In this document: piece after piece, positions 1 through 7,429 of the stretch | How the letters are laid out: each line of letters begins with the position of its first letter | Numbering within the stretch: position 1 is the first letter of the stretch | DNA from: Planctomycetota bacterium | GTDB taxonomy: Bacteria; Planctomycetota; PLA2 | Direction of reading: 5' to 3' | Assembly (NCBI GenBank): GCA_021776735.1 | Contig: JAJFFH010000033.1 | Location: forward strand, 1 to 38,891 | Length of the DNA stretch: 38,891 nt | Position numbers and translations under genes: made by a program | Notes under the pieces: model-generated | Seen by the model: only the letters and a program-made list of their open reading frames with translations | Told to the model about the DNA's origin: nothing | The model's database searches: none

Positions 1-462
1 CTGGATGCGCACGGTCTTTTCGAAAAACGGATTCACGACCATCGGCCAAAGCAGTAGCGCAGCCCCGGCGACGAACACCGCGAGCCCGAACCACCACGCG
101 GCCGTCGAGAAGTCCGCGGCGCCGGCGCGCGCATCGAGGCCGGCGACGACGAACACCGCCGCCATCATCGGCGCGAACAGTCCGCCCCACCATTTGTCCC
201 AGGTCTTCGTACCCGGGCCCACACGCAGGCGCGCCTCGATGAGCTCCGGGTTCCAACGCGCCAAGCACCACCAGCTGACGAGGAGGTAGGCCGCGACGAC
301 GCCGACGTAGAGCCATCCTCGCGCCCAGTTCCAGCGACCAGCGGGGACAAACAACAGCAACGCGAACACGACGAGCATCGCCGCGACGGCGAACGACGCT
401 CGCAGGGCGGTCGACGCGGTGGTCGCGGGCGCGTCCATCGGGGCCTGTGCGGGAGCCGACAT
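1..462 (-). CDS. Isoprenylcysteine carboxyl methyltransferase-like membrane protein, N-terminal part
   Basis: The reading frame is open from the ATG at 462 to the window edge, giving 154 residues. They begin MSAPAQAPMDAPATTAS, then a hydrophobic helix (about residues 23-41), the motif PAGRWNWARGWLYVGVV, and the phrase WNPELIEARLRVGPGTKTWD. Two further hydrophobic segments follow (about 95-110 and 121-142), and the frame runs off the edge at NPFFEKTVRIQ. This order matches the N-terminal half of the ICMT-like family of integral-membrane methyltransferases. The SAM-binding part, usually around GPYRxVRHPxY, lies outside the window. An alternative start is the ATG at 438; no clear ribosome site decides between them. 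The substrate of bacterial members is generally unknown. The far end of the window carries the missing C-terminal type of segment on the same strand. Family assignment is fairly sure, enzyme activity is not. Confidence 0.7.
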   Translation of the reverse strand, partial: MSAPAQAPMDAPATTASTALRASFAVAAMLVVFALLLFVPAGRWNWARGWLYVGVVAAYLLVSWWCLARWNPELIEARLRVGPGTKTWDKWWGGLFAPMMAAVFVVAGLDARAGAADFSTAAWWFGLAVFVAGAALLLWPMVVNPFFEKTVRIQ

Positions 463-754
463 CGGTGGACCCGACGGCAAAGGCCGTGCCTGACCGGGGC
501 GAAACAGACCGCTCCCGCGCATCAGCCGGATTGCGCGCGAGATCCCGCGCGAACGCATAGGAGAAGCGGTTTTCGACGACGACCACGGACAGGGCGAGCT
601 GGCCGCCCCGGAAGCCCTCACGACTTGGCCCCAACAACGCGACGGGTATGAGGTTGCCCTTGCGAAGGGTACGGAACGCGGACTTAGGGGATTAGGACGT
701 GGCCAACCGGTAACACCGCGACGCGAATTCGCCGACCGCTCGGGATGGTCGGCG
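463..754. other. Intergenic region between divergent genes
   Basis: This stretch separates the divergent methyltransferase-like gene and the LRR gene, so it should hold both promoters. I see no convincing -35/-10 pair and no repeat end of the types found elsewhere. The minus strand is open across about 480-700 and reads a protein-like stretch (for example GNLIPVALLGPSREGF and SVVVVENRFSYAFARDL), but it has no good start and no family I recognise. It may be the remnant of an older gene. Confidence 0.35.
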
Positions 755-2608
755 ATGTGCACAGGCTGCAGGGTGCGCATGATGGGTATCGTTCTGGTCG
801 CGGCGCTATTGGGCGTGCTCTGCATGCATGCAGCGCGGCGCGCTCCGGATCGAGTGCGGCGCGGCGCGCGCCGCGCCGGGATTACGAACGTGCGAACTGG
901 GCGGGCTACACACCGGCCGTCGCGGGAGCGAGCGAACCACGCACGTTTTCGATCCTCTCTTCCGCTCCGGGTTTTCTCGGTCCCGGCGAATGCGAACTAC
1001 CCCGAGGACTGTCTGGGCACGACGCCGAGCGAACAGGGGATCGAGGTTCGCGGCGTCTGGAGCGTCGAGGCCCGCGAGAGCGTTTCGCTGCGTGATCTCG
1101 TTGCGGCGCTGTGCGGTACGGGCGTGCGCGGGTTGTCGCTCGACGGCTGCGTGTTCGAAACCGCCGACCTGGCGTTGCTGTCCGAGCTTCCGAACCTTGA
1201 GTGGCTGGATTGCGCCGGCCGCGACGTGGGTGGCGCGGGCCTTGCGCACATCGGACGGCTCGCCGGTCTCCGGTACATCGGCCTTCATTCCGTTCCGCTC
1301 GACGACGCGGGTGTTGCCCAACTCGGCGGTCTGACCGCATTGGAGACGATCGATCTCACGAAGACCCCGGTCGGCGACGAGGCGATGCGCCATCTCGCTA
1401 CGCTTCCACGACTGGAATGCGTCTTGTTGTCCGACGTGACGCTGTCTGCCTCGGGCTTTCGTCATCTCGTCGGGGCGCCCAAGCTGCGGGCACTTGAGTT
1501 GGGCGGCGCCAGCACCGATTCCTCTGCCCTGATCGGGCTCTCCGGGCACGCCACTCTTGAGACCCTCAAGTTTCGGTACCAGAAGGACTTTACACCCGAG
1601 ACGCTGGGCTACGTGCGGCGCTTGCCCGCGCTTCGGGCGCTCGAGTTTTGGGCCTGCGAGCAGATCACGGACAAGAAGGACGGCGGCTTCAACGAGCAGG
1701 GGCTGGAGCAGATCGGCCGGATCGCCGGGTTGCGCTCGCTCGCCCTATGCCAAGCCCAGCGAGGGGACAAGGGCCTTGCCCGGCTAGGGGACAAAGGGCT
1801 TGCCCGGCTGGTCCATTTGAAAGACCTGGAGCGACTGAAGATCTACCAATCCAAGATCACGGACACGGGGATGGCCCATCTCCGTCACTTCCCCCGACTC
1901 ACGGAGTTGTCCCTTTGGGAAGCCGACATCTCGGATGTCGGGATGAAGATCTGCCGCGAGTTACCGGACCTCGTGAAGTTCGAGCTCGGGGGCGCCCGTC
2001 GCGTGACGGACGCGGGACTGAACCACCTGTCCGCGGACCTCGAATCGCTCACCCTGCACGGCGGTGGAATCCGGCAGCCGAACCTGTCCCGGTTCCGCGC
2101 GCTGAGGCGGCTGTGGCTAACCGAGCTCGAAGACGCGGGTCTCGCATCGATCGCCCACCTGCCCGCGCTCGTCCACGTCGATATCGCCGGGACGCAAGTG
2201 ACTTCCGCAGGGCTGCGGCACCTGCGCCGCCTGCGGACGTTGCGTGAGCTCGACCTGACCCACACGCTCGTGGACGACGCCGGACTGGCACACCTAGCGT
2301 CACTCGTGAACCTCGAATGGTTGAAGCTCGAAGGCACGGCCCTGACCGGAACGGGACTGCGACGGCTGGCGGGGCTGTCGTCGTTGCGACAGCTGGACCT
2401 GTCGGGAACCAAGGTCACCGACGGGTCCCTCGCCGGCCTGCCGCCGAACCTCGAGACCTTGATCCTGAGCGACACGCCAATCACGGGACGGGCGCTCCCG
2501 CACGTGGGTCGCCTGAAACACCTGACGCGGTTGCAGGTTTTTGATACGGCTTTCCCGCGGACGCGGCGCATCGGTTCGTGTGAGGTCGAGTGCGAGAGCC
2601 TCGATTGA
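755..2608 (+). CDS. Secreted leucine-rich-repeat protein (RNI/GALA-like)
   Basis: The product is 617 residues. The start region MCTGCRVRMMGIVLVAALLG gives a charged n-region plus a hydrophobic stretch, so a signal peptide or N-terminal anchor is likely; the ATGs at 779 and 782 are alternative starts that would lose the arginines. From about residue 125 to 600 the protein is a ladder of roughly 24-residue leucine-rich repeats of the type DAGLAHLASLVNLEWLKLEG and VTDGSLAGLPPNLETLIL, resembling RNI/GALA-type LRRs that are frequent in planctomycetes. Such ladders form a curved binding surface; the ligand cannot be told from sequence. No enzymatic domain is visible. The gene stands alone: divergent from the methyltransferase-like gene and followed by a repeat element 80 bases after its stop. 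A perfect-length 24-base duplication sits inside it at 1763-1810. Confidence 0.85.
   Translation: MCTGCRVRMMGIVLVAALLGVLCMHAARRAPDRVRRGARRAGITNVRTGRATHRPSRERANHARFRSSLPLRVFSVPANANYPEDCLGTTPSEQGIEVRGVWSVEARESVSLRDLVAALCGTGVRGLSLDGCVFETADLALLSELPNLEWLDCAGRDVGGAGLAHIGRLAGLRYIGLHSVPLDDAGVAQLGGLTALETIDLTKTPVGDEAMRHLATLPRLECVLLSDVTLSASGFRHLVGAPKLRALELGGASTDSSALIGLSGHATLETLKFRYQKDFTPETLGYVRRLPALRALEFWACEQITDKKDGGFNEQGLEQIGRIAGLRSLALCQAQRGDKGLARLGDKGLARLVHLKDLERLKIYQSKITDTGMAHLRHFPRLTELSLWEADISDVGMKICRELPDLVKFELGGARRVTDAGLNHLSADLESLTLHGGGIRQPNLSRFRALRRLWLTELEDAGLASIAHLPALVHVDIAGTQVTSAGLRHLRRLRTLRELDLTHTLVDDAGLAHLASLVNLEWLKLEGTALTGTGLRRLAGLSSLRQLDLSGTKVTDGSLAGLPPNLETLILSDTPITGRALPHVGRLKHLTRLQVFDTAFPRTRRIGSCEVECESLD
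1763..1810 (+). repeat. 24-base tandem duplication inside the LRR gene
   Basis: Two adjacent 24-base units (1763-1786 and 1787-1810) differ at only a few positions and both encode GDKGLARL. The second copy adds eight residues inside one LRR, so it breaks the usual repeat spacing. It looks like a recent slippage or duplication event that kept the frame. Confidence 0.85.
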
Positions 2609-2688
2609 CCCAACGGCATTTCGGGGAATCGTCGCCGGGCAGTAGGCATACTAGCGGCTCGTAGCGTGAGTACGCCAACGCATTCGGT

Positions 2689-2899
2689 TGTCCCTACCGA
2701 AACCCAGATCCACGCCCGGATTCTCCGCTTGTCACGCCGGTTTCGACTCTACGCCGTCTCGCCGCTTGCGTCAATCGGGCCGCGCCGTCATCGTCCGACG
2801 ATGAGCTTCGTGCGGCACCTGTTCGCCCTGGCGGCGGCCTCGCGGCCGTAAGGTCCGATAGATCAACGAGTTCGGCACGGCCGAGTTTTCGGACAGGAC
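2689..2899. repeat. MITE-like repeat, hybrid ends (about 211 bp)
   Basis: The element opens with TGTCCCTACCGAAACCCAG and closes with CCGAGTTTTCGGACAGGAC, imperfect inverted ends. The left 150 bases match the left parts of the repeats at 4314 and 37345 (shared phrases include GGATTCTCCGCTT and GATGAGCTTCGT). The right 60 bases match the right end of the transposase-bearing relics at 22757, 31216 and 38659. It carries no intact gene. It lies directly between the LRR gene and a truncated membrane-protein gene that begins four bases after its right end. Confidence 0.8.
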
Positions 2900-2902
2900 G
2901 GC

Positions 2903-3328
2903 GTGACCGCCGCATTCATCTGGAGCCCCCGACTCGCTCAAAAAACCAAACACGAAGCGCTGCTGCTGCTCAGCCTGCCCCACGCATTCCGGCACATTGG
3001 CATGTCCTTCCTGGTCCCGGCCATGGTGGCGCGACCCTTGCCGGAGGGGTTCGCCTACGGTGCGGCGTATGGCGACCTGGCCACAGGCTTGCTCGCACTG
3101 CTCGCCATCGTTGCCCTGCGGTTGCGGTTGTCGGTCGCCCTGGCGCTGGTCTGGCTGTTCAACCTGATCGGCACCGCGGATCTTCTGAACGCACTCCGGC
3201 ACGTCGATGTCGCGCCGCGGTTCGGAGCGGTGTGGTTCATCCCCACGATGCTGGTGCCGCTTCTGCTGGTTACCCACTTCATGATGTTCCGTCGCCTGGT
3301 GTCGCGCGGGAACTGCCAGGCGCAGTAA
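2903..3328 (+). CDS. Small integral membrane protein, probably 5'-truncated
   Basis: The product is 141 residues if read from the GTG at 2903. It shows four hydrophobic segments (about 20-42, 50-71, 73-92 and 110-130) with short polar loops, and phrases such as HAFRHIGMSFLVPAMVARPLP and NLIGTADLLNALRHVDV. I have the impression of a widespread uncharacterised membrane-protein family, but assign no function. The start codon lies four bases beyond the right end of the repeat at 2689-2899. The first residues, MTAAFIWSPRLAQKTKHEA, read like the end of a lost first membrane helix, so the gene was probably cut by the repeat and now starts from it. The repeat end supplies an AGGA-like sequence just ahead of the GTG. 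The NmrA-like gene follows 62 bases later on the same strand and may be co-transcribed. Confidence 0.6.
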   Translation: MTAAFIWSPRLAQKTKHEALLLLSLPHAFRHIGMSFLVPAMVARPLPEGFAYGAAYGDLATGLLALLAIVALRLRLSVALALVWLFNLIGTADLLNALRHVDVAPRFGAVWFIPTMLVPLLLVTHFMMFRRLVSRGNCQAQ

Positions 3329-3390
3329 CCCTACCCATCCACCTTTTGACCCAATGCGTTGTATCTACAACCAATACAGGAACTAAGCCG

Positions 3391-4293
3391 ATGAACAGAC
3401 CTCTCATTCTCGTGACCGGCGCCACCGGCAAGACCGGCCAGAACGTCGCCCAGGAAATGCTCGAGCGAGGGTTCCCAGTGCGCGCACTGGCGCGTGCACA
3501 CGACGAACGCACAAAGCGACTCGAAGAGCTCGGCGCGGACATCGTGCTGGGCGACTTCCACGACCTGCGGACGATGCGCGCCGCCGTGAACGGCACCCAG
3601 CGCGTCTACTTCTGCTACCCGCCCCAAGGCGATCGCCTCGTCGAGGCCACAACGATCCTCGCGACGGCTACGCGCGACGCGGGCGTCGAGAATGTCGTCA
3701 ACATCTCTCAAATCTCCGCGCGCCCGGACTCGAAGAGCCCCCTCGCACGCCACCACTGGCTGTCCGAGAACATCCTCGACTGGGCGGGCGTGGGTGCGAT
3801 GCATCTACGCCCGACCTTCTTCGCCGAGATGCTTCTCATCCTCGGCGCTGCAACAGTCGAGCGCGAGGGCAAGCTGTACCTGCCGTATGGGGACGAGCGA
3901 CACGCCCCCGTGGCCGCAGCCGACATCGCCCGAGTGGCGGCCGGCGTCCTGGCCAGCCCCGCCTCGCATGTGGGCGAGCGCTACGTCGTCACGGGCCCGC
4001 ACAACATGACGCTGTCCGAGGTCGCCAAAGTGTTGAGTGAAGAGCTCGGTCGCTCAATTGAATACGTCGACCTCCCCAACGAGTCCTGGGGCCAGGCCTT
4101 GCTCGGCCTCGGCCACCCCGAATTCCTGGTCACGCACCTGCAAGCCGTGGCCGACGACCACAAACGCGGTGTCTTCAGCGCCGTGACCGACGTTGTCGAA
4201 CGCATTGGAGGCCGCGCGCCGCAATCGCCAAGGGCGTTCATCCAGGCAAACCGAAAGGGCTTCGGAGCAGAGGCGGTGCAAAGCCATGCCTAG
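3391..4293 (+). CDS. NmrA-like NAD(P)-binding protein
   Basis: The product is 300 residues starting at MNRPLILVTGATGKTGQN. An open frame extends upstream to 3232, but it overlaps the previous gene and the ATG at 3391 sits exactly before the first beta strand, so I take 3391. The glycine-rich motif GATGKTG (residues 10-16) is the dinucleotide-binding turn of an atypical short-chain dehydrogenase. ADIVLGDFHD, RVYFCYPPQGD, VVNISQISARP and LRPTFFAEMLL follow in the order seen in NmrA and quinone-reductase-2-type proteins. Known members sense the NAD(P) redox state or reduce quinones; the classic YxxxK catalytic pair is not obvious here. A cytoplasmic redox sensor or reductase is likely. It follows the small membrane protein and is closed off by a repeat 20 bases after its stop. 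Confidence 0.85.
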   Translation: MNRPLILVTGATGKTGQNVAQEMLERGFPVRALARAHDERTKRLEELGADIVLGDFHDLRTMRAAVNGTQRVYFCYPPQGDRLVEATTILATATRDAGVENVVNISQISARPDSKSPLARHHWLSENILDWAGVGAMHLRPTFFAEMLLILGAATVEREGKLYLPYGDERHAPVAAADIARVAAGVLASPASHVGERYVVTGPHNMTLSEVAKVLSEELGRSIEYVDLPNESWGQALLGLGHPEFLVTHLQAVADDHKRGVFSAVTDVVERIGGRAPQSPRAFIQANRKGFGAEAVQSHA

Positions 4294-4313
4294 CAGCCCG
4301 TTGAAGAAGGGGC

Positions 4314-4524
4314 TGTCCTACCGAAAACCAGATCCACGCGCCGATTCTCCGCTTGGCACCCAAGATTCGAATCTACGGCGCGTAGTTGCTTGCGTCAATC
4401 GCGTCGCGCGCGCCTCGTCCGGCGATGAGCTTCGTCCGACACCGGCTCGCGCTGGTGCGCGCCGTCGCGGCCGTAGCGCCCGACAGGTCAACGGGTTCGG
4501 GACGGCTGAGTTTTCGGATAGGAC
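4314..4524. repeat. MITE-like repeat, hybrid ends, second copy
   Basis: It begins TGTCCTACCGAAAACCAG and ends GGCTGAGTTTTCGGATAGGAC. Over its whole length it is homologous to the repeat at 2689-2899 and is almost the same size, with the same left-type and right-type combination. That supports one non-autonomous element rather than two chance relics. It lies between the stop of the NmrA-like gene and the stop of the minus-strand gene at 4539. The two terminal sequences could also form a stem in RNA between these convergent genes. Confidence 0.8.
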
Positions 4525-4538
4525 GAGGGACAGGTCGG

Positions 4539-5360
4539 CTAGTCCTTCTTCGTCGTGGTCTTCCGGCCGGATTTCTTGCGATCGACGACAGGCAACAGGT
4601 TCTCGTACTCGAGGTACTCCTTGCTCAGCACGAGAGTCAGCGTGAGATCGTCGAAGCTCGCCCGGTTGTTGTGAACGAACAGGCCGAACTTGTACGAACG
4701 CATGTTCTTCGTCTTTCCTTTCGACGAGCCTCTCCCTTTCACGGACCCGACCTTGAAGGACTCCGCCCAACCGTCCTTCCAGACCTCGACCTTGACGTCG
4801 CGGCGGACCCGCACCGTCTTCGGCAGGTTGCGGCTGAAGATGTCGCGGAAGTTGACGAGACCCGAGCGTTTGTCCTCGGCACCCTCGTCTTCGCGCAAGC
4901 CGCACGCTCCAATGTGCATGGCGCCGTTCTTGTTGAAGCGATAGTCGAAGAGGTTGTAGACGACGTAGAAGTCGCTCAGTATCGGCTCGGTTATCACGGC
5001 GCCGACGTTGCGTTTCTTGTCGAATCGGACTGTGAACCGGGCGTGAATCTTCCCGGTCCCTTCCATCTTGTGCCGGATCGCAGTGGATCCATTGAGGACG
5101 AGACGGCCGCTCTCAATCCTCACGTCGTTGCTGCTCGCGTCGAGAAGGCGAGGAGGACGTGCGTCCTCGAAGTCCTTGAGCTGATTTGGATCGTTGAAGT
5201 CGTAGTGGATCGTGACTTTGCGCTTCTTGATGCTCACGATCCGGCCCTTGAATACGTGGTTGAGCGCTCGTTTGGGCGACGACCGCTTGGCGGCGTCCTG
5301 ACCGTGGACCGGAACTGCGATGAACACGAGCAGTGCGAAGACGAAGCGAACTACGTTCAT
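4539..5360 (-). CDS. Secreted protein, probable laminin-G/lectin-like beta sandwich
   Basis: The product is 273 residues and begins MNVVRFVFALLVFIAVPVHG, a clear signal peptide with cleavage near residue 20, so it is exported. The mature part starts with a basic segment. YDFNDPNQLKDFED (about 53-66) then opens a region of alternating strands with DVRIESGRLVLNG, ARFTVRFDKKRNVGAVI and FGLFVHNNRASFDDLTL. That pattern resembles the jelly-roll domains of laminin-G or 3-keto-disaccharide hydrolase type found in planctomycete exported proteins. No catalytic set is recognisable. The C-terminus is very basic (KKSGRKTTTKKD). A GGAG-like ribosome site lies just upstream of the ATG. The gene stands alone between two repeats, converging with the NmrA-like gene. 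The fold is a guess from pattern only. Confidence 0.7.
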   Translation of the reverse strand: MNVVRFVFALLVFIAVPVHGQDAAKRSSPKRALNHVFKGRIVSIKKRKVTIHYDFNDPNQLKDFEDARPPRLLDASSNDVRIESGRLVLNGSTAIRHKMEGTGKIHARFTVRFDKKRNVGAVITEPILSDFYVVYNLFDYRFNKNGAMHIGACGLREDEGAEDKRSGLVNFRDIFSRNLPKTVRVRRDVKVEVWKDGWAESFKVGSVKGRGSSKGKTKNMRSYKFGLFVHNNRASFDDLTLTLVLSKEYLEYENLLPVVDRKKSGRKTTTKKD

Positions 5361-5589
5361 GGAGCCTCCCCGGCCACGTGTGGCCGTTTGCCATCAGCGA
5401 CTTCGAGGTCGCTGCCTATAGAGACGCGCGTCGAGGCAAAAGGACTGGTGTTTTTACACAGCAATGTGGACTGGCGCGGAAAGACGCTGCCGATACCCGC
5501 CTTGCCGAACGCCTTGGTTCGGATTCATGCTCCATCCACCGGAACGCTGGGCCGCCGCCGAGCAGCCCGTCAAGCTTGGACGGCGAAAG

Positions 5590-5801
5590 CCAGCGACATG
5601 GTTCGGCGTGTCTTGGCGGGCTCCACCATCCGTACACGCGCGCCGCGTGAGCGGCTGACTTCGCGTGCGCTTCTCGACCGACAAGCCGTAGCACCGATCC
5701 GCTCGAAAGCGCGCCCGCCCTTTTCGCTACGCGCCGTTGGCCGTAGACTCGACCGTGAGAGCTCAACATCGACGGGCGTTTGAGTTTTCGGTAGGGACAG
5801 G
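5590..5801. repeat. Right part of a family-B repeat
   Basis: The supported part contains a block at about 5618-5660 (core ACACGCGCGCCGCGTGAG) that recurs near 28775 and 37615, and it ends TTGAGTTTTCGGTAGGGACAG, as do the repeats at 28983 and 37810. The left boundary is uncertain. The upstream stretch 5361-5589 holds the promoter of the minus-strand gene and nothing else I can name. Confidence 0.7.
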
Positions 5802-5802
5802 C

Positions 5803-5955
5803 GTGGAGACGACGCCGGCAGGCCTGTTCGTCCACGCGACGTTGATTCTGACCGCGTACCACATGCAGCTGTTCTTGTACCTCAAGGGCGTCGGCTTCGA
5901 ACTCGGCACCCGCGAGTGCTGGTTCGGCCAGGACGCGCCGGCCGTGGGCGGATAG
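5803..5955 (+). pseudogene. C-terminal gene fragment, possibly DinB-like
   Basis: The frame reads VETTPAGLFVHATLILTAYH, then MQLFLYLKGVGFELGTRECW, and stops after 50 residues. It looks like the last helix and tail of a longer protein. The segment TAYHMQLFLYLK recalls the final helix of DinB-superfamily four-helix bundles, where a histidine helps bind metal, but this is tentative. A GTG lies at 5803 right after the repeat end, and GGGACAGG in the repeat mimics a ribosome site, so a short peptide could still be made. The body of the gene was probably lost when the repeat arrived. Confidence 0.5.
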
Positions 5956-5967
5956 CCGACTCCGCCG

Positions 5968-6330
5968 TCACGGTCCTTTCAGCGCGTCGCGCGCGCGCTT
6001 CGCGGCCGCAGCCACGATTCCTTCGCCGTCGGCGAGAGCCTCCACGCGCGGCAGCACGTCGCGAGCGGCGGGACCCATCGCAGCCAATACGTTCAGGGCA
6101 TCGACGCGGAGCCCTTCGGGGTGCTCACCCGCAAGGTATCCGGCTGCGATCTTCTTGAACGGATAGGCCCGGGCGCCGATGGTCGCGAGCGCCTTCCACT
6201 CGCGGGCGTCCCGGTACGCTCCGCGCAGGATGCGCGGCGTTTCGACGCGGTCGGCGCCCGGCAGGACGATCGCCGGCAACAGCCGCTGCTTGTCGCTGAC
6301 GAACGCGCCGCCCGTCGAAAGGGCGACCGC
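5968..6330 (-). pseudogene. C-terminal fragment of a HEAT-repeat protein
   Basis: The minus-strand frame is open from the IS end at 6331 to the stop at 5968. It reads VALSTGGAFVSDKQRLLPAI, then RVETPRILRGAYRDAREWKA, then helical pairs such as LRVDALNVLAAMGPAARDVL and PRVEALADGEGIVAAAAKRA. The last two are typical HEAT-like helices. The first in-frame ATG (6279) lies well inside the preserved sequence, so the true start is lost. The left inverted repeat of an IS relic begins exactly where the coding sequence stops making sense, so the gene was most likely interrupted there. Confidence 0.7.
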
Positions 6331-6610
6331 GTCCTATCCGAAAACTCAGCCGTCCCATCGCTACGCGGCCCTTCGTAGTGCTCCAGAATCCCGCCCAGCC
6401 GTTCCCGGCAGTGAATCGGACCGCGCAACGGCGCGGCACACTTCGTGATCCGCTCGTTCCCGATGCCCTGGTGCGCCCGCTCGTGGTAGCGCTCCACGAA
6501 CTCGGCGACGGCACACCGGAGCGATGACTCGCCGAAGAAGATCATGCGGCGCAGGCACTCCGACTTGATCGACAAGACGAAGCGTTCGACGGCGAGGACC
6601 ACGTCAACTT
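6331..6610 (-). mobile_element. IS relic: left end and transposase C-terminus
   Basis: It starts with the inverted repeat GTCCTATCCGAAAACTCAGC (6331-6350). On the minus strand it encodes ERFVLSIKSECLRRMIFFGE, then FVERYHERAHQGIGNERI and CRERLGGILEHYE. This is the end of a DDE integrase-core (rve) transposase, with the last catalytic Glu region near SIKSECL. The N-terminal two thirds and the other inverted repeat are missing here. The segment from about 6611 to 6707 holds nothing further except the start region of the sigma-factor gene, including a TACAAT at 6693-6698. Confidence 0.85.
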
Positions 6611-6707
6611 GCCCAAGGACGCCGGCCCTCCGCTTCGCTACGGAAACGCCCCGCTTCCTCAGCTGACCTGATGCTGCAACCGGCTGAATAGGTACAATTC
6701 CGCCTGG

Positions 6708-7385
6708 ATGGCAACCGGGGACAGCAGCACGCACTGGACGGTGATCCTTGACGCCGCGGGCGGCGGCGTCAAGGCGCGCGAGGAGTTCGTTCAGCGCTAC
6801 AGCCTCGCGATCGGCGCGTACCTCGGCGCGCGCTGGAAGGGCTCCCCGCTGCGGGCCGAGATCGAGGACGCCGTGCAGGAGATCTTTATCGAGTGCTTCA
6901 AGGACGGCGGCGTGTTGACCCGCGCCGAGCCCGGCCGCAAGGGCGGCTTCCGCGCGTTCCTCTACGGCGTCGCGCGCAACGTCGCGCGCCGCGCGGAGGA
7001 GCGCTGGCAAACACGCGCTGCCGAGCCGCGCATGCCGAGCGGCTTCGACACCGCTGGCACCGAGGAACCGTCCAGCCGCGCGTTCGACCGCGCGTGGGCG
7101 CAGGGCCTCATGCGCCAAGCCACCCAACTGCAGAAGGAGCGCGCCAACGCCGGCGGCGAGGCGTCGCAGCGACGCGTGGAGCTCTTGCGCCTGCGCTTCA
7201 CCGACGGCCTCCCCATCCGCGACATCGCCGACCGCTGGGACATGAAGCCCACCCAGGTTCAGTACGAGTACAAGTGCGCCCGCGAGGAGTTCCATGCCGC
7301 CCTGATCGACGTGATCCGCAAGCACGACGCCGACGGCGACCCGGCGACGGAATGTGCGCGCTTGCTCGGCCTGCTGGCCTCCTGA
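6708..7385 (+). CDS. ECF-type RNA polymerase sigma factor
   Basis: The product is 225 residues. Region 2 lies at about residues 20-98, with RAEIEDAVQEIFIECFKDGG for the -10-recognition helix and GGFRAFLYGVARNVARRAEE for the melting segment. Region 4 lies at about 130-200, with RRVELLRLRFTDGLPIRDIA and the recognition helix DMKPTQVQYEYKCAREEFH. It should direct RNA polymerase to a dedicated promoter set. No anti-sigma gene is adjacent. Instead it is followed after 44 bases by two large kinase genes on the same strand, an arrangement known in planctomycetes where kinases may take the place of anti-sigma control. TACAAT at 6693-6698 lies only ten bases before the ATG, so a leaderless transcript is possible, but the -35 is weak. 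The gene begins about 100 bases beyond an IS relic. Confidence 0.9.
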   Translation: MATGDSSTHWTVILDAAGGGVKAREEFVQRYSLAIGAYLGARWKGSPLRAEIEDAVQEIFIECFKDGGVLTRAEPGRKGGFRAFLYGVARNVARRAEERWQTRAAEPRMPSGFDTAGTEEPSSRAFDRAWAQGLMRQATQLQKERANAGGEASQRRVELLRLRFTDGLPIRDIADRWDMKPTQVQYEYKCAREEFHAALIDVIRKHDADGDPATECARLLGLLAS

Positions 7386-7429
7386 CAAAATCTTTTGAGG
7401 AAACGGGGGGGCCCCGGAATCCATAGGCA

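Noticed and set aside
480..700. Possible minus-strand gene ahead of the methyltransferase-like gene
   Set aside because: The stretch is open and looks partly protein-like, but it has no good start, no recognisable family and no clear stop of its own.
1928..1948. Short hairpin inside the LRR gene
   Set aside because: An eight-base stem with a three-base loop lies within coding sequence and is explained by similar codons; no role is supported.
3232..3390. Longer N-terminus for the NmrA-like protein
   Set aside because: It would overlap the previous gene by about 100 bases and place 53 unusual residues ahead of the nucleotide-binding strand.
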